Assembly (NCBI RefSeq): GCF_913773735.1
Contig: NZ_CAJYEB010000041.1
Coordinates: 124,001-188,000 of the forward strand
Direction of reading: 5' to 3'
Source of the DNA: an uncultured Massilia sp.
Lineage (GTDB): Bacteria > Pseudomonadota > Gammaproteobacteria > Burkholderiales > Burkholderiaceae_D
DNA: 64,000 nt
Below the pieces are notes generated by a model that saw nothing but the letters and a program-made list of their open reading frames with translations, ran no database searches and was not told the origin of the DNA. A program made the translations under genes and the position numbers. Below are positions 48,925-57,804 of the stretch, piece after piece (within the stretch, counting starts at the first letter, position 1; each line of letters starts with the position of its first letter).

Positions 48925-50763
48925 CTAGTCTTGTCCGATTGCTTCCGGCGCAGGATCGAGATCTTCGTCCTGTTTTGCCTGCTGCCGGTCCCACATCTGC
49001 CGGTACAGCCCGTCCGCCGCGATCAGCTGCGCATGCGTGCCGCGCTCGACGATGCGGCCGTGGTCGAGGACCAGGATCTGGCCGGCATCGGCGATGGTCG
49101 ACAGGCGGTGCGCGATCACGAGCGTGGTGCGGTCCCGTGCGATTTCCTTCAGCTGCGCCTGGATTGCCTGCTCCGACTTCGAATCGAGGGCCGACGTCGC
49201 CTCGTCGAAGATCAGGATGGCGGGGTTCTTCAGCAGCGTGCGCGCGATCGCCACGCGCTGCTTCTCGCCGCCGGACAGCTTCAGGCCGCGCTCGCCCACC
49301 ATTGTCGCATAGCCGTCGGGCAGGCTTTCGATGAAGTCGTGGATCGAGGCCGCGCGCGCCGCCGCCACGATGTCCTCGCGGCGCGCGCCCGGGCGGCCGT
49401 AGGCGATGTTGTATTCGATGGTGTCGTTGAACAGCACCGTGTCCTGGGGCACGATGCCGATCGCGTGGCGCAGCGAATCCTGGGTCACCTGGCGGATGTC
49501 CTGGCCGTCGATGCGGATCGCGCCGGCCTGCACGTCGTAGAAGCGGAACAGCAGGCGCGACAGGGTCGACTTGCCCGAGCCGCTGTGGCCCACCACGGCG
49601 GTCGTGGTCCCGGCGGGGATCGCGAAGTCGACGTCGAACAGGATCTGGCGCTTGGGGTCGTAGCTGAACTCGACGTGCGCGAACTCGACGCGCGCGCCGC
49701 GGGTCGCGAGCGGCTGCGCGTCCGGCGCATCGGCCACTTCGCGGTGTTGCTCGAGCAGGCCGAACAGCCGCTCCATGTCGGCCAGGCTCTGCTTGATCTC
49801 GCGGTAGATCACGCCCAGGAAGTTCAGCGGGATGTACAGCTGGATCATGAAGGAGTTCACCAGCACCAGGTCGCCCAGCGACATCGTGCCGTCGATCACG
49901 CCCTGGGTGGCGCGCCACAGGATCGCGGTGACGGCGCTCGCGATGATCAAGGACTGGCCGCTGTTCAGCAGCGACAGCGAGGTCTGCGAGCGCACGGCCG
50001 CGCGCTCGTAGTGCTGCAGGCCCTCGTCGTAGCGCTTGGCCTCGTAGTCCTCGTTGCCGAAGTACTTTACCGTCTCGTAGTTGATCAGCGAATCGATGGC
50101 CTTCGTGTTCGCCTTCGAATCGAGCTCGTTCATCGTGCGCCGGAAATGCGTGCGCCATTCGGTGACGGTGACGGTGAACACGATGTAGGTCAGCAGCGCC
50201 ACGCCGGTGATGATGGTGAACCAGATGTCGTAGTGCAGCGCCAGGTAGCCCAGCACCAGCGCGATCTCGACCAGCGTCGGCAGGATCGAGAACAGCGAGT
50301 ACGACACCAGCGAGCTGACGCCGCGCGTGCCGCGCTCGATGTCGCGCGTCATGCCGCCGGTCTGGCGGTTCAGGTGAAAGCGCAGCGACAGCGCGTGCAG
50401 GTGGCGGAACACCCGCAGCGCGATGGTGCGCACGGCGCGCTGGGTCACGCGCGCGAACAGGAATTCGCGCAGCTCCGTGAACAGCGTGGAGGCGAAGCGC
50501 AGCGCGCCGTAGGCGAGCAGGGCGCCCAGCGGCAGCACCAGCAGGGCGTGCGGATGGTGCGGGTCGATCGACAGCTGGTCGACGATCTTCTTGAGCACCA
50601 GCGGCACGCCGATGTTCGCCATCTTGGCGCCGACCAGGCAGGCCAGCGCGGCGAGCACGCGCCATTTGTAGACCCACAGGTAGGGCAGCAGGGTGCGGAT
50701 GGTGGACCAGTCGTTGCGCTGGGCGTTGGGGTCGGGCGGTGGGGGCAAGGATGAGCGTCGCAT
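48925..50763 (-). CDS. ABC exporter, Atm1/HMT1-like (fused membrane and ATPase domains)
   Basis: 612-residue half-transporter. Six membrane helices over about 30-330, with the Atm1-type stretch GAKMANIGVPLVLKKIVDQL; the ATPase domain covers about 365-600. Walker [19 protein letters not shown], signature LSGGEKQRVAIARTLLK, Walker B AILIFDEATSALDSKSEQAI, H-loop VIAHRLSTIADA. Bacterial Atm1-like proteins export glutathione or metal-glutathione conjugates. The neighbour KdoO might suggest an envelope substrate, but sequence favours Atm1 over MsbA. Confidence 0.92.
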   Translation of the reverse strand: MRRSSLPPPPDPNAQRNDWSTIRTLLPYLWVYKWRVLAALACLVGAKMANIGVPLVLKKIVDQLSIDPHHPHALLVLPLGALLAYGALRFASTLFTELREFLFARVTQRAVRTIALRVFRHLHALSLRFHLNRQTGGMTRDIERGTRGVSSLVSYSLFSILPTLVEIALVLGYLALHYDIWFTIITGVALLTYIVFTVTVTEWRTHFRRTMNELDSKANTKAIDSLINYETVKYFGNEDYEAKRYDEGLQHYERAAVRSQTSLSLLNSGQSLIIASAVTAILWRATQGVIDGTMSLGDLVLVNSFMIQLYIPLNFLGVIYREIKQSLADMERLFGLLEQHREVADAPDAQPLATRGARVEFAHVEFSYDPKRQILFDVDFAIPAGTTTAVVGHSGSGKSTLSRLLFRFYDVQAGAIRIDGQDIRQVTQDSLRHAIGIVPQDTVLFNDTIEYNIAYGRPGARREDIVAAARAASIHDFIESLPDGYATMVGERGLKLSGGEKQRVAIARTLLKNPAILIFDEATSALDSKSEQAIQAQLKEIARDRTTLVIAHRLSTIADAGQILVLDHGRIVERGTHAQLIAADGLYRQMWDRQQAKQDEDLDPAPEAIGQD

Positions 50764-50826
50764 GACAGCGGTTCGGGTTTTATGGTTCAATCGAAGATTG
50801 ATTGTAGCTTTTACCGAGATTTCAAG

Positions 50827-51261
50827 ATGACCCAGCCAGAAAACCGCGCCCCCTCCCCCGTCCGCCTGCCCGAAGGAAAAATGCCGGTGCTGCGGATGAT
50901 GCCGGGCGCGGCCGACATCAACGTCTATGGCGACGTGTTCGGCGGATGGATCATGGCCCAGGTCGACATCGCCGGTTCGCTGCCCGCCGTGCGCCGCGCC
51001 AACGGCCGCGTCGCCACCGTCGCCGTCAATTCCTTCCTGTTCAAGAATCCCGTGTTCGTGGGCGACCTGCTGTCCTTCTATGCCGACGTCGTCAAGGTCG
51101 GCAACACCTCGATCACCGTCGCCGTCGAGGTGTACGCCGAGCGCAACCGCCTGCAGACCGACGTGGTCAAGGTGACGGAGGCCACCCTCACCTACGTCGC
51201 CACCGGCCCGGACCGCAAGCCGCGCCAGCTGCCGCCGCTCGAATCCCTGATGGCCGAGTAA
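50827..51261 (+). CDS. Acyl-CoA thioesterase, YciA-like hotdog
   Basis: 144-residue hotdog-fold thioesterase releasing free acid from acyl-CoA. VYGDVFGGWIMAQVDIAGS holds the catalytic Asp and the hotdog helix, and VAVNSFLFKNPVFVGDLLSF the core strands. ATG 50827 gives the usual length; the open frame extends 15 codons upstream. Divergent from the ABC exporter with 63 bp between. Only 4 bases separate it from phoD, so the pair is cotranscribed. Confidence 0.93.
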   Translation: MTQPENRAPSPVRLPEGKMPVLRMMPGAADINVYGDVFGGWIMAQVDIAGSLPAVRRANGRVATVAVNSFLFKNPVFVGDLLSFYADVVKVGNTSITVAVEVYAERNRLQTDVVKVTEATLTYVATGPDRKPRQLPPLESLMAE

Positions 51262-51265
51262 GGCG

Positions 51266-52846
51266 GTGACGGCGCGCCGCCTGTTCCTGCTGGACGCGGC
51301 GCGCCTCGCGGCGGCGGCCACGGCCGCCACGCCGGCGCGGGTGCTGGCGGCGGCGCCCGCCAACCGCGCCGGCTACCCCTTCTCGCTCGGCGTGGCATCG
51401 GGATCGCCGCTGCCGGACTCCGTCATCCTGTGGACGCGCATCCTGCCCGATCCGCTCGATCCCGCCTCGGCCCCGCGCCTGGCCGTGCCGCTGCGCTGGG
51501 AAGTCGCCGCCGACGAGGGCTTCCGCACGATCGTCGCGCGCGGCGGCGCCGTCGCCACGCCGGAACTGGCGCACAGCGTGCGCGTGAACGTGGTCGGCCT
51601 GCAGCCGGCACGCTGGTACTGGTACCGCTTCATGCTGGGCGATGCCGTCAGCCCGGCCGGACGCACCCGCACGGCGCCCGCCGCGGGCAGCATGCCGGAC
51701 GTGCTGAAGCTGGCGGTGGCGTCTTGCCAGCACTGGGAATTCGGCGCCTACGCGGCGCACCGCCACATCGCCGCCGCCAGTCCCGACCTGGTCGCCTTCC
51801 TCGGCGACTACATCTACGAGTGGGGGCCGTACCAGTTGCGCCATCCGCAGCGCGCGGTGCGCCAGGACGAATCGTTCACGCTGGACGACTACCGCCGCCG
51901 CTACGCCCAGTACAAGTCCGACCCGCAGCTGCAGGCCGCGCACCTGGCGGCGCCCTGGATCGTCACCTGGGACGACCACGAGGTGGCCAACGACTATGCC
52001 GGGCTGCGCGACGAGCGCCTGGCCGCCACCTTCGCGCAGCGCCGCGCGGCCGCCTACCAGGCCTTCTACGAACACATGCCGCTGCGCCTGCCGCCGCCGC
52101 GCAGCTTCGCCAGCGTGCGCATGTTCCAGCGCTATGACTGGGGGCGCCTGGCGCGCCTGCACGTGCTGGACGACCGCCAGTACCGCGCGGCGCAGGCCTG
52201 CCCGCGCCCGAACGCCGGCGGTTCGGCGTCGGTGACGCCGCGCGCCTGCCCGGCCCTGCTGGATGCGCGCCGCTCGATGCTGGGGAGGGAACAGGAAGCC
52301 TGGCTGGAAGCGGGATTGCGCTCATCGCCGGCGCGCTGGAACGTGCTGGCCCAGCAGACGCTGATGGCGCCATCGACGCAGGTGCCGGCCGCGACGCCGG
52401 ACGGCGGCCGCTTCTGGACCGACGGCTGGGACGGCTACCCGGCCGCGCGCCGGCGCCTGCTCGATACGCTGGTCGAGACGCGCGCCGCCAATCCGCTGGT
52501 GCTGGGCGGCGACGTGCACACCTTCTATGCGGCGGAACTGCGGCGCGACTTCGGCCGGCCGGTGTCGCGCGCCAATCCGCTGGTGGCGACCGAGTTCGTC
52601 GGCACCTCCGTCACGTCCAGCTCGCGCCCGCAGCAGCGCACCGACGACTACGTGGCGATGAACCCGCACATCCGGTACGGACGCAGCGACCGGCGCGGCT
52701 GGATGCTGCTGGAAGTGCGGCCGCAGGAAGTGCGCACCTGGTTCCTGGGACTGGACGACGTGCGGCGGGAGGATAGCGGGCAGCGGGTGCTGGCCGGGTT
52801 CAGCGTGAGGGATGGACGCGCGGGAGTGGAGCGGACTGCCGGCTGA
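51266..52846 (+). CDS. phoD: PhoD-type alkaline phosphatase/phosphodiesterase
   Basis: Exported metallophosphatase of 526 residues. The N-terminus TARRLFLLDAARLAAAAT contains an Arg-Arg-x-Phe-Leu pattern fitting Tat export, as for PhoD. Metal-binding blocks: AFLGDYIYEWG, TWDDHEVANDY and LGGDVHTFYAAEL. The PhoD N-terminal domain is at about 38-130 (FSLGVASGSPLPDSVILWTR). The start is GTG just after the thioesterase stop. No Pho box is recognisable because it lacks its own promoter region. Confidence 0.93.
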   Translation: MTARRLFLLDAARLAAAATAATPARVLAAAPANRAGYPFSLGVASGSPLPDSVILWTRILPDPLDPASAPRLAVPLRWEVAADEGFRTIVARGGAVATPELAHSVRVNVVGLQPARWYWYRFMLGDAVSPAGRTRTAPAAGSMPDVLKLAVASCQHWEFGAYAAHRHIAAASPDLVAFLGDYIYEWGPYQLRHPQRAVRQDESFTLDDYRRRYAQYKSDPQLQAAHLAAPWIVTWDDHEVANDYAGLRDERLAATFAQRRAAAYQAFYEHMPLRLPPPRSFASVRMFQRYDWGRLARLHVLDDRQYRAAQACPRPNAGGSASVTPRACPALLDARRSMLGREQEAWLEAGLRSSPARWNVLAQQTLMAPSTQVPAATPDGGRFWTDGWDGYPAARRRLLDTLVETRAANPLVLGGDVHTFYAAELRRDFGRPVSRANPLVATEFVGTSVTSSSRPQQRTDDYVAMNPHIRYGRSDRRGWMLLEVRPQEVRTWFLGLDDVRREDSGQRVLAGFSVRDGRAGVERTAG

Positions 52847-52879
52847 CGCCATACGCACGTCGTTCCGGCGGTTCATGAA

Positions 52880-52964
52880 CGTCGCCCCTGCGAAGGCAGG
52901 GGCTCGATTTCACGCGTTTCGACGGCGCATGGAAAATTGGGCCCCGGCCTGCGCCGGGGCGACG
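52880..52964. repeat. Family D long inverted repeat
   Basis: GTCGCCCCTGCGAAGGCAGGGGC and, inverted, GCCCCGGCCTGCGCCGGGGCGAC in pieces around a 40-base centre. Arms are less alike than in other copies. Lies between convergent phoD and the first fadD. Confidence 0.85.
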
Positions 52965-52989
52965 GTGGTCCGACGATTCGGCGCGGGCG

Positions 52990-54672
52990 TCAGGCCGGCT
53001 GCTTCTCGTCGCGCAGCTCGCGCCGCAGGATCTTGCCGACATTGGTCTTCGGCAGGCTGTCGCGGAACTCGACGTACTTCGGGCGCTTGTAGCCGGTCAG
53101 CTGCTCCTTGCAGTAGGCCAGCACGTCGTCCTTGGTGAGCGCCTTGTCCTTGCGGACGATGTACAGCTTGACGGCCTCGCCCGAGTGCTGGTCCGGCACG
53201 CCCACGCACGCCACTTCCAGCACGCCCGGATGCGCCGCGACCACCTCCTCGACCTCGTTCGGGTAGACGTTGAAGCCGGACACCAGGATCATGTCCTTCT
53301 TGCGGTCGACGATCTTGACGTAGCCGTCCGGGTTCATCACGCCGATGTCGCCGGTCTTGAAGAAGCCGTCCGCCGTCATGACCTTGGCCGTCTCGTCCGG
53401 ACGCTGCCAGTAGCCGGCCATCACCTGCGGACCGCGCACGGCGATCTCGCCGGGCGTGCCGAACGGGACTTCCCGGCTCGCCTCGTCCAGGATGCGGATC
53501 TCGGTCGACGGCAGCGGCAGGCCGATGGTGCCGGTGAAGTCGGTGATGTCGCAGCGGTTCGCGGTGACCACCGGCGAGGTCTCGGACAGGCCGTAGCCCT
53601 CGACGATCGGGATGCCCGTCACGGCCAGCCACTTGTCGGCCACGGCCTTCTGCACGGCCATGCCGCCGCCCGGGCAGACCAGCAGGCCCGAGAAGTCGAG
53701 CCTGGCGAAGTCCGGCTGGTTCAAGAGGCCGTTGTACAGCGTGTTCACGGCCGGGAAGATGTTGATGCGGTAGCCGCCGAGTTCCTTGATGAAGCCCTGG
53801 ATGTCGCGCGGGTTCGGGATCAGGAGGTTCATGCCGCCCACGCGCAGGCCCAGCAGCGCGCACACGGTCAGCGCATAGATGTGGTACAGCGGCAGCGCGC
53901 ACACGAACTGCGCCTGCTCGCCGGCCGGCAGCTTCGCCAGCGTGGGGCCGAACCAGGCTTCGTTCTGCAGCACGTTGGCGATCACGTGCTTGTGCAGCAG
54001 CACCGCGCCCTTCGACACGCCGGTGGTGCCGCCCGTGTACTGCAGGAAGGCGACGTCCTCGTGGCCCACCGCGACGGGCTTGAGGGACAGGCGCGCGCCC
54101 TCGGCCAGCATGCGCTTGAACGGCACGGCCTGCGGCAGCGACCAGGCCGGCACCAGCTTCTTCACGGTGCGCACGACGAAGTTGACGATGGCGCCCTTGA
54201 CGCCGCCCAGCAGGTCGCCCATCGTGGCCACGACCACGTGCTTGACCTTCGTATTGGCGACGACGTCGGCGACGGTGTGCGCGAAGTTCTCCAGCACGAC
54301 GATGGCCTCGGCGCCCGAGTCGACCAGCTGGTGCTGCAGCTCGCGCGGGGTGTACAGCGGGTTGACGTTGACGATGGTGTAGCCGGCGCGCAGCACGGCG
54401 GCCATCGCCACCGGGTACTGCAGCACGTTGGGCAGCATGATCGCCACGCGCGCGCCCGGCTGCAGGCCGCGCTGCTGCAGCCAGGCCGCCATCTGCGCTG
54501 ACATCCGATCCAGTTCGGCGAAGGTCATGGACTTGCCCATGCAGGCATAGGCCTTGCGGTCGGCGTACTTGCGGAAGGCTTCTTCCAGCAGGTGGGTGAG
54601 CGAGCGGTATTGGGTCCAGTCGATCTCCGCGGGTACGCCCTCCTCGTACGACTTCAGCCAGAATTTGTCCAT
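52990..54672 (-). CDS. fadD: Long-chain fatty acid-CoA ligase (downstream copy)
   Basis: ATP-dependent acyl-CoA synthetase of 560 residues, usual for FadD. AMP-binding motif FLQYTGGTTGVSKGAVLLHK; substrate-region LVCPGGGMAVQKAVADKWL; VEGYGLSETSPVVTANRC; hinge KIVDRKKDMILVSGFNVYPN; catalytic Lys near the C-terminus in NVGKILRREL. GAGG precedes ATG. It is the second of two tandem paralogues, separated by 132 bp that hold a family D repeat. Confidence 0.95.
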   Translation of the reverse strand: MDKFWLKSYEEGVPAEIDWTQYRSLTHLLEEAFRKYADRKAYACMGKSMTFAELDRMSAQMAAWLQQRGLQPGARVAIMLPNVLQYPVAMAAVLRAGYTIVNVNPLYTPRELQHQLVDSGAEAIVVLENFAHTVADVVANTKVKHVVVATMGDLLGGVKGAIVNFVVRTVKKLVPAWSLPQAVPFKRMLAEGARLSLKPVAVGHEDVAFLQYTGGTTGVSKGAVLLHKHVIANVLQNEAWFGPTLAKLPAGEQAQFVCALPLYHIYALTVCALLGLRVGGMNLLIPNPRDIQGFIKELGGYRINIFPAVNTLYNGLLNQPDFARLDFSGLLVCPGGGMAVQKAVADKWLAVTGIPIVEGYGLSETSPVVTANRCDITDFTGTIGLPLPSTEIRILDEASREVPFGTPGEIAVRGPQVMAGYWQRPDETAKVMTADGFFKTGDIGVMNPDGYVKIVDRKKDMILVSGFNVYPNEVEEVVAAHPGVLEVACVGVPDQHSGEAVKLYIVRKDKALTKDDVLAYCKEQLTGYKRPKYVEFRDSLPKTNVGKILRRELRDEKQPA

Positions 54673-54700
54673 GTCATTGCCTCGTTGTCTTGATAGTCAA

Positions 54701-54790
54701 ACGTCGTCCCCGCGCAGGCGGGGACCCAAGTGCTGCATGCGTCGCGATGACGCGTGCAAATCGGGTCCCCCGCCTGCGCGGGGACGACGG
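54701..54790. repeat. Family D long inverted repeat between the fadD copies
   Basis: CGTCGTCCCCGCGCAGGCGG and, inverted, CCGCCTGCGCGGGGACGACG flank a 50-base centre. The arms use CGCGCAGGCGG instead of CGGCGCAGGCCGG, a subfamily variant. Confidence 0.9.
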
Positions 54791-54804
54791 TCTCACATTC
54801 CGCC

Positions 54805-56487
54805 TTATGCCGCCTGCTTTTCCTCGCGCAGCGCGCGGCGCAGGATCTTGCCGACGTTCGTCTTCGGCAGCTCGGTGCGGAACTCGATGTATTTCGGTTT
54901 CTTGTAGCCGGTGAACTCACGCTTGCAGTAGTCCATCAGCTGCTCGGCCGTGAGGTCCGGATCCTTGCGCACCACGAACACCTTGACCGCCTCGCCGGAA
55001 TGCGCGTCCGGCACGCCGATCACGGCGCATTCCAGCACGCCGGGATGGGCCGCGATCACCGCTTCCAGTTCGTTCGGGTAGACGTTGAAGCCCGACACCA
55101 GGATCATGTCCTTCTTGCGGTCGACGATCTTCACGTACCCGTTCTCGTCCATCGTGCCGACGTCGCCCGACTTGAACCAGCCGTCCGCCGTCATCACCTT
55201 GGCCGTCTCGTCCGGCCGGTTCCAGTAGCCCGCCATCACCTGCGGGCCGCGGATCGCGATCTCGCCGATGCTGCCGGGCGGGAGCAGGCGGCCGTCGTCG
55301 TCCATGATCGCCACGTCCGTCGACGGCACCGGCAGGCCGATCGAGCCGGTGAAGCCGTCCACGTCGCAGCGGTTGCACGTGGCCACCGGCGACGTCTCCG
55401 ACAGGCCGTAGCCCTCGATGATGTGGGTGCCGGTGATGGCATGCCACTTGTCGTCGACGGCGCGCTGCACCGCCATGCCGCCGCCGTTCGATACCTTCAG
55501 CCCGGAAAAATCGAGGTGGCGGAAGTCCGGATGGTTGACCAGCGCGTTGTACAGCGTGTTCACCGCCGGCAGCATGTTGACCTTGTACTTGGCCAGCTCC
55601 TTGACGAAGCCCGGGATGTCGCGCGGGTTCGGGATCAGGATGTTCAGGGCCCCCACGCGCATGCCCCACAGCGCGCACGCGGTCAGCGCGAAGATGTGGT
55701 ACAGCGGCAGCGCGCACACGATGGTCGGGAAGTCGACCACGGGCGGGCGGCTCATCACCGGCAGCGACCAGGCCTCCGATTGCAGCACGTTGGCGATCAC
55801 GTTCCGGTGCGTCAGCACGGCGCCCTTCGACACGCCCGTGGTGCCGCCCGTGTACTGCAGGAAGGCGGGGTCCGACGGCCTGGCCCGCGCCGCCGTGAAC
55901 GGCATGCGCGCGCCCTGCGCCAGCGCCTCCTTGAAGCGCACCATCTGCGGGATCGCGAAGTCCGGCACCAGCTTCTTCACGTGGCGCACGACCAGGTTGA
56001 CGATCATCCCCTTGGCGCCGCCCAGCAGCTCGCCCATGCTGGCCACGACCACGTGGCGCACCGGCGTGCGCGGCAGCACCTGCTGGACCGTGTGCGCGAA
56101 GTTCTCGAGCACGATGATGGCTTCGCTGCCCGAGTCCTTGAGCTGGTGTTCCAGCTCGCGCGGCGTGTACAGCGGATTCACGTTCACCACCGTGTAGCCG
56201 GCGCGCAGGATGGCGGCCAGCGCCACCGGGTACTGCAGCACGTTCGGCATCATGACCGCCACGCGCGCCCCCGGCTGCATGCCGCGGCTCTGCAGCCAGG
56301 CCGCCAGGCGCTTCGACATGCTGTCCAGTTCCCCATAGGTGAGGAACTTGTCCATGCACACGAACGCATTGTTGGCGGCGTACTTCTGGAACGACTCGTC
56401 CAGCATCTGCACGAGCGAGCCATACTGGTCGGGATCGATTTCCGCCGGCACGCCGGGCGGGTAAGCCTTCAGCCAAATCTTGTCCAT
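54805..56487 (-). CDS. fadD: Long-chain fatty acid-CoA ligase (upstream copy)
   Basis: Second acyl-CoA synthetase, also 560 residues and alignable without large gaps to its neighbour (MDKIWLKAYPPGVPAEID against MDKFWLKSYEEGVPAEID). FLQYTGGTTGVSKGAVLTHR, IEGYGLSETSPVATCNRC, KIVDRKKDMILVSGFNVYPN and NVGKILRRALRE are all intact, so both copies should be active. The two differ most around residues 150-215 and 300-345, where chain-length preference may lie. It resembles the fadD1-fadD2 pair of pseudomonads. Confidence 0.95.
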   Translation of the reverse strand: MDKIWLKAYPPGVPAEIDPDQYGSLVQMLDESFQKYAANNAFVCMDKFLTYGELDSMSKRLAAWLQSRGMQPGARVAVMMPNVLQYPVALAAILRAGYTVVNVNPLYTPRELEHQLKDSGSEAIIVLENFAHTVQQVLPRTPVRHVVVASMGELLGGAKGMIVNLVVRHVKKLVPDFAIPQMVRFKEALAQGARMPFTAARARPSDPAFLQYTGGTTGVSKGAVLTHRNVIANVLQSEAWSLPVMSRPPVVDFPTIVCALPLYHIFALTACALWGMRVGALNILIPNPRDIPGFVKELAKYKVNMLPAVNTLYNALVNHPDFRHLDFSGLKVSNGGGMAVQRAVDDKWHAITGTHIIEGYGLSETSPVATCNRCDVDGFTGSIGLPVPSTDVAIMDDDGRLLPPGSIGEIAIRGPQVMAGYWNRPDETAKVMTADGWFKSGDVGTMDENGYVKIVDRKKDMILVSGFNVYPNELEAVIAAHPGVLECAVIGVPDAHSGEAVKVFVVRKDPDLTAEQLMDYCKREFTGYKKPKYIEFRTELPKTNVGKILRRALREEKQAA

Positions 56488-56660
56488 CGGGTGCCTCGTC
56501 TCCAGGTTTATTGTTTTCCTGAGTATTTATACCCTACCGGCGGCCCGACCGAAAAAAAACGCACGGTCGTGCTTAGTTTACCAGGCATGATGCTATCGGG
56601 CACCGCGCCTGGACGCAAGCACTTTTGGCGGATTCGAACGCGAACTCTAGCGCGGCACGG

Positions 56661-57779
56661 TCACGGTGCCGTTTCGCTGCGCTGCACCATCAGGGGCGCG
56701 GCCTGCGTGGGGGGCAGCATCGTTTTCAGGACGCGGTGGCGGTCGCTGCGCTCCATGTCGGCCAGGCGCCGCACGGCCTGGTAGAAGCGCGGGAAGCTGC
56801 CTTCGCGCTGCAGCAGCGCGCGGAACGCCGGCACGAATTCCTCGTACGTCGCGATCGACGCCAGGTGCGCGTTCGACAGCGGCTGGTCGAAGAAGCGGTC
56901 GTAGCCGGCATAGCCGCCCCAGTTGCCCTTGAGGACCTGGTACTCGTCCTTCAGTTCCAGGAACAGGCGCGCCTTGACGGCGCGCTTTTCGGCGTCGCTG
57001 CGGTCGACCAGCGCATAGTTCTTTTCCAGCGCCTTGCGGTACTTGACCAGCAGGTGCAGGAAGTCCTTCTTGCGGCTGCGGTAGCGCGCGTAGGCGTCGC
57101 GCATCGACTGGTTGCCGAAGCGTTCGAGCCAGTGCTCGACGCCGACTTCCTCGACGGTGGAGGCGAAGGATTCGTTGAACTGCGAATCGCCGGCCACGTA
57201 CACGACCTGGTGCGCCAGTTCGTGGAAGATCATGCGCGCCAGTTCGCCGTCCGGGTAGTTGATGAAGGTGGAGATCAGCGGATCGTTGAACCAGCCAAGC
57301 GTCGAGTACGCGGCCACGCCGCCGACCTCGACGTCGTTGCCGTCGTCCTGCAGTTCCTTCGCGTAGGCGTCGGCCGCCGCCTTGCTGTAGTAGCCGCGGT
57401 AGTTGACGCAGCCGGCCACGGGGAAGCACCACTGCAGCGGCCGCATCGACAGCTCGGGCGTGGCGACGACGTTCCACAGCACGTACTGGCGTTTCAGGGA
57501 GGCGTAGGTCGTGTAGCTGTTGTTATCCGGTAATGCCATTTCGGTAACGGCATAGCGGCGGATCTGGCGCGCCGTCTCGAGGCGATGGCGCAGTCGGGTA
57601 CTGGTGCCGGGGTCGGCGATCCAGTCGTCGATCGGACGGGAGTCCGACAGGAGTTCAAGCTGGCCCTGGGCCGCCTGGGTGTAGTAGTTCAGCGTGGAGC
57701 AGCTGGCCAGCAGCCCCGCCGCCGTGCCGGCGAGCAGCACGGGGCGCAGCCGGGGCGCGATTCTGGATAACAGTGTCAT
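56661..57779 (-). CDS. Putative metallo-aminopeptidase lipoprotein (DUF2265 type)
   Basis: 372 residues. A lipoprotein signal (LLAGTAAGLLASC) precedes a zinc-peptidase domain with MIFHELAHQVVYVAGDSQFN, an HExxH motif, and downstream NESFASTVEEVGVEHWL supplying the third ligand Glu. The family is annotated as predicted aminopeptidase; no substrate is known. It begins 25 bases after the molybdopterin oxidoreductase stop and is probably cotranscribed with it. The 173 bp downstream contain no clear terminator. Confidence 0.88.
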   Translation of the reverse strand: MTLLSRIAPRLRPVLLAGTAAGLLASCSTLNYYTQAAQGQLELLSDSRPIDDWIADPGTSTRLRHRLETARQIRRYAVTEMALPDNNSYTTYASLKRQYVLWNVVATPELSMRPLQWCFPVAGCVNYRGYYSKAAADAYAKELQDDGNDVEVGGVAAYSTLGWFNDPLISTFINYPDGELARMIFHELAHQVVYVAGDSQFNESFASTVEEVGVEHWLERFGNQSMRDAYARYRSRKKDFLHLLVKYRKALEKNYALVDRSDAEKRAVKARLFLELKDEYQVLKGNWGGYAGYDRFFDQPLSNAHLASIATYEEFVPAFRALLQREGSFPRFYQAVRRLADMERSDRHRVLKTMLPPTQAAPLMVQRSETAP

Positions 57780-57804
57780 GTCTCGGGTTCATGGTGCGCA
57801 TGGG

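Noticed and set aside
48925-50763. MsbA (lipid A flippase) because of the adjacent Kdo hydroxylase
   Set aside because: The membrane-domain stretch GAKMANIGVPLVLKKIVDQL and overall pattern are Atm1-type, not MsbA-type.
56625-56660. tRNA remnant or attachment site (GTTCGAATCCGCC on the minus strand)
   Set aside because: The T-loop-like heptamer is there, but the flanking bases do not form a T stem and no acceptor, D or anticodon arms can be built around it.
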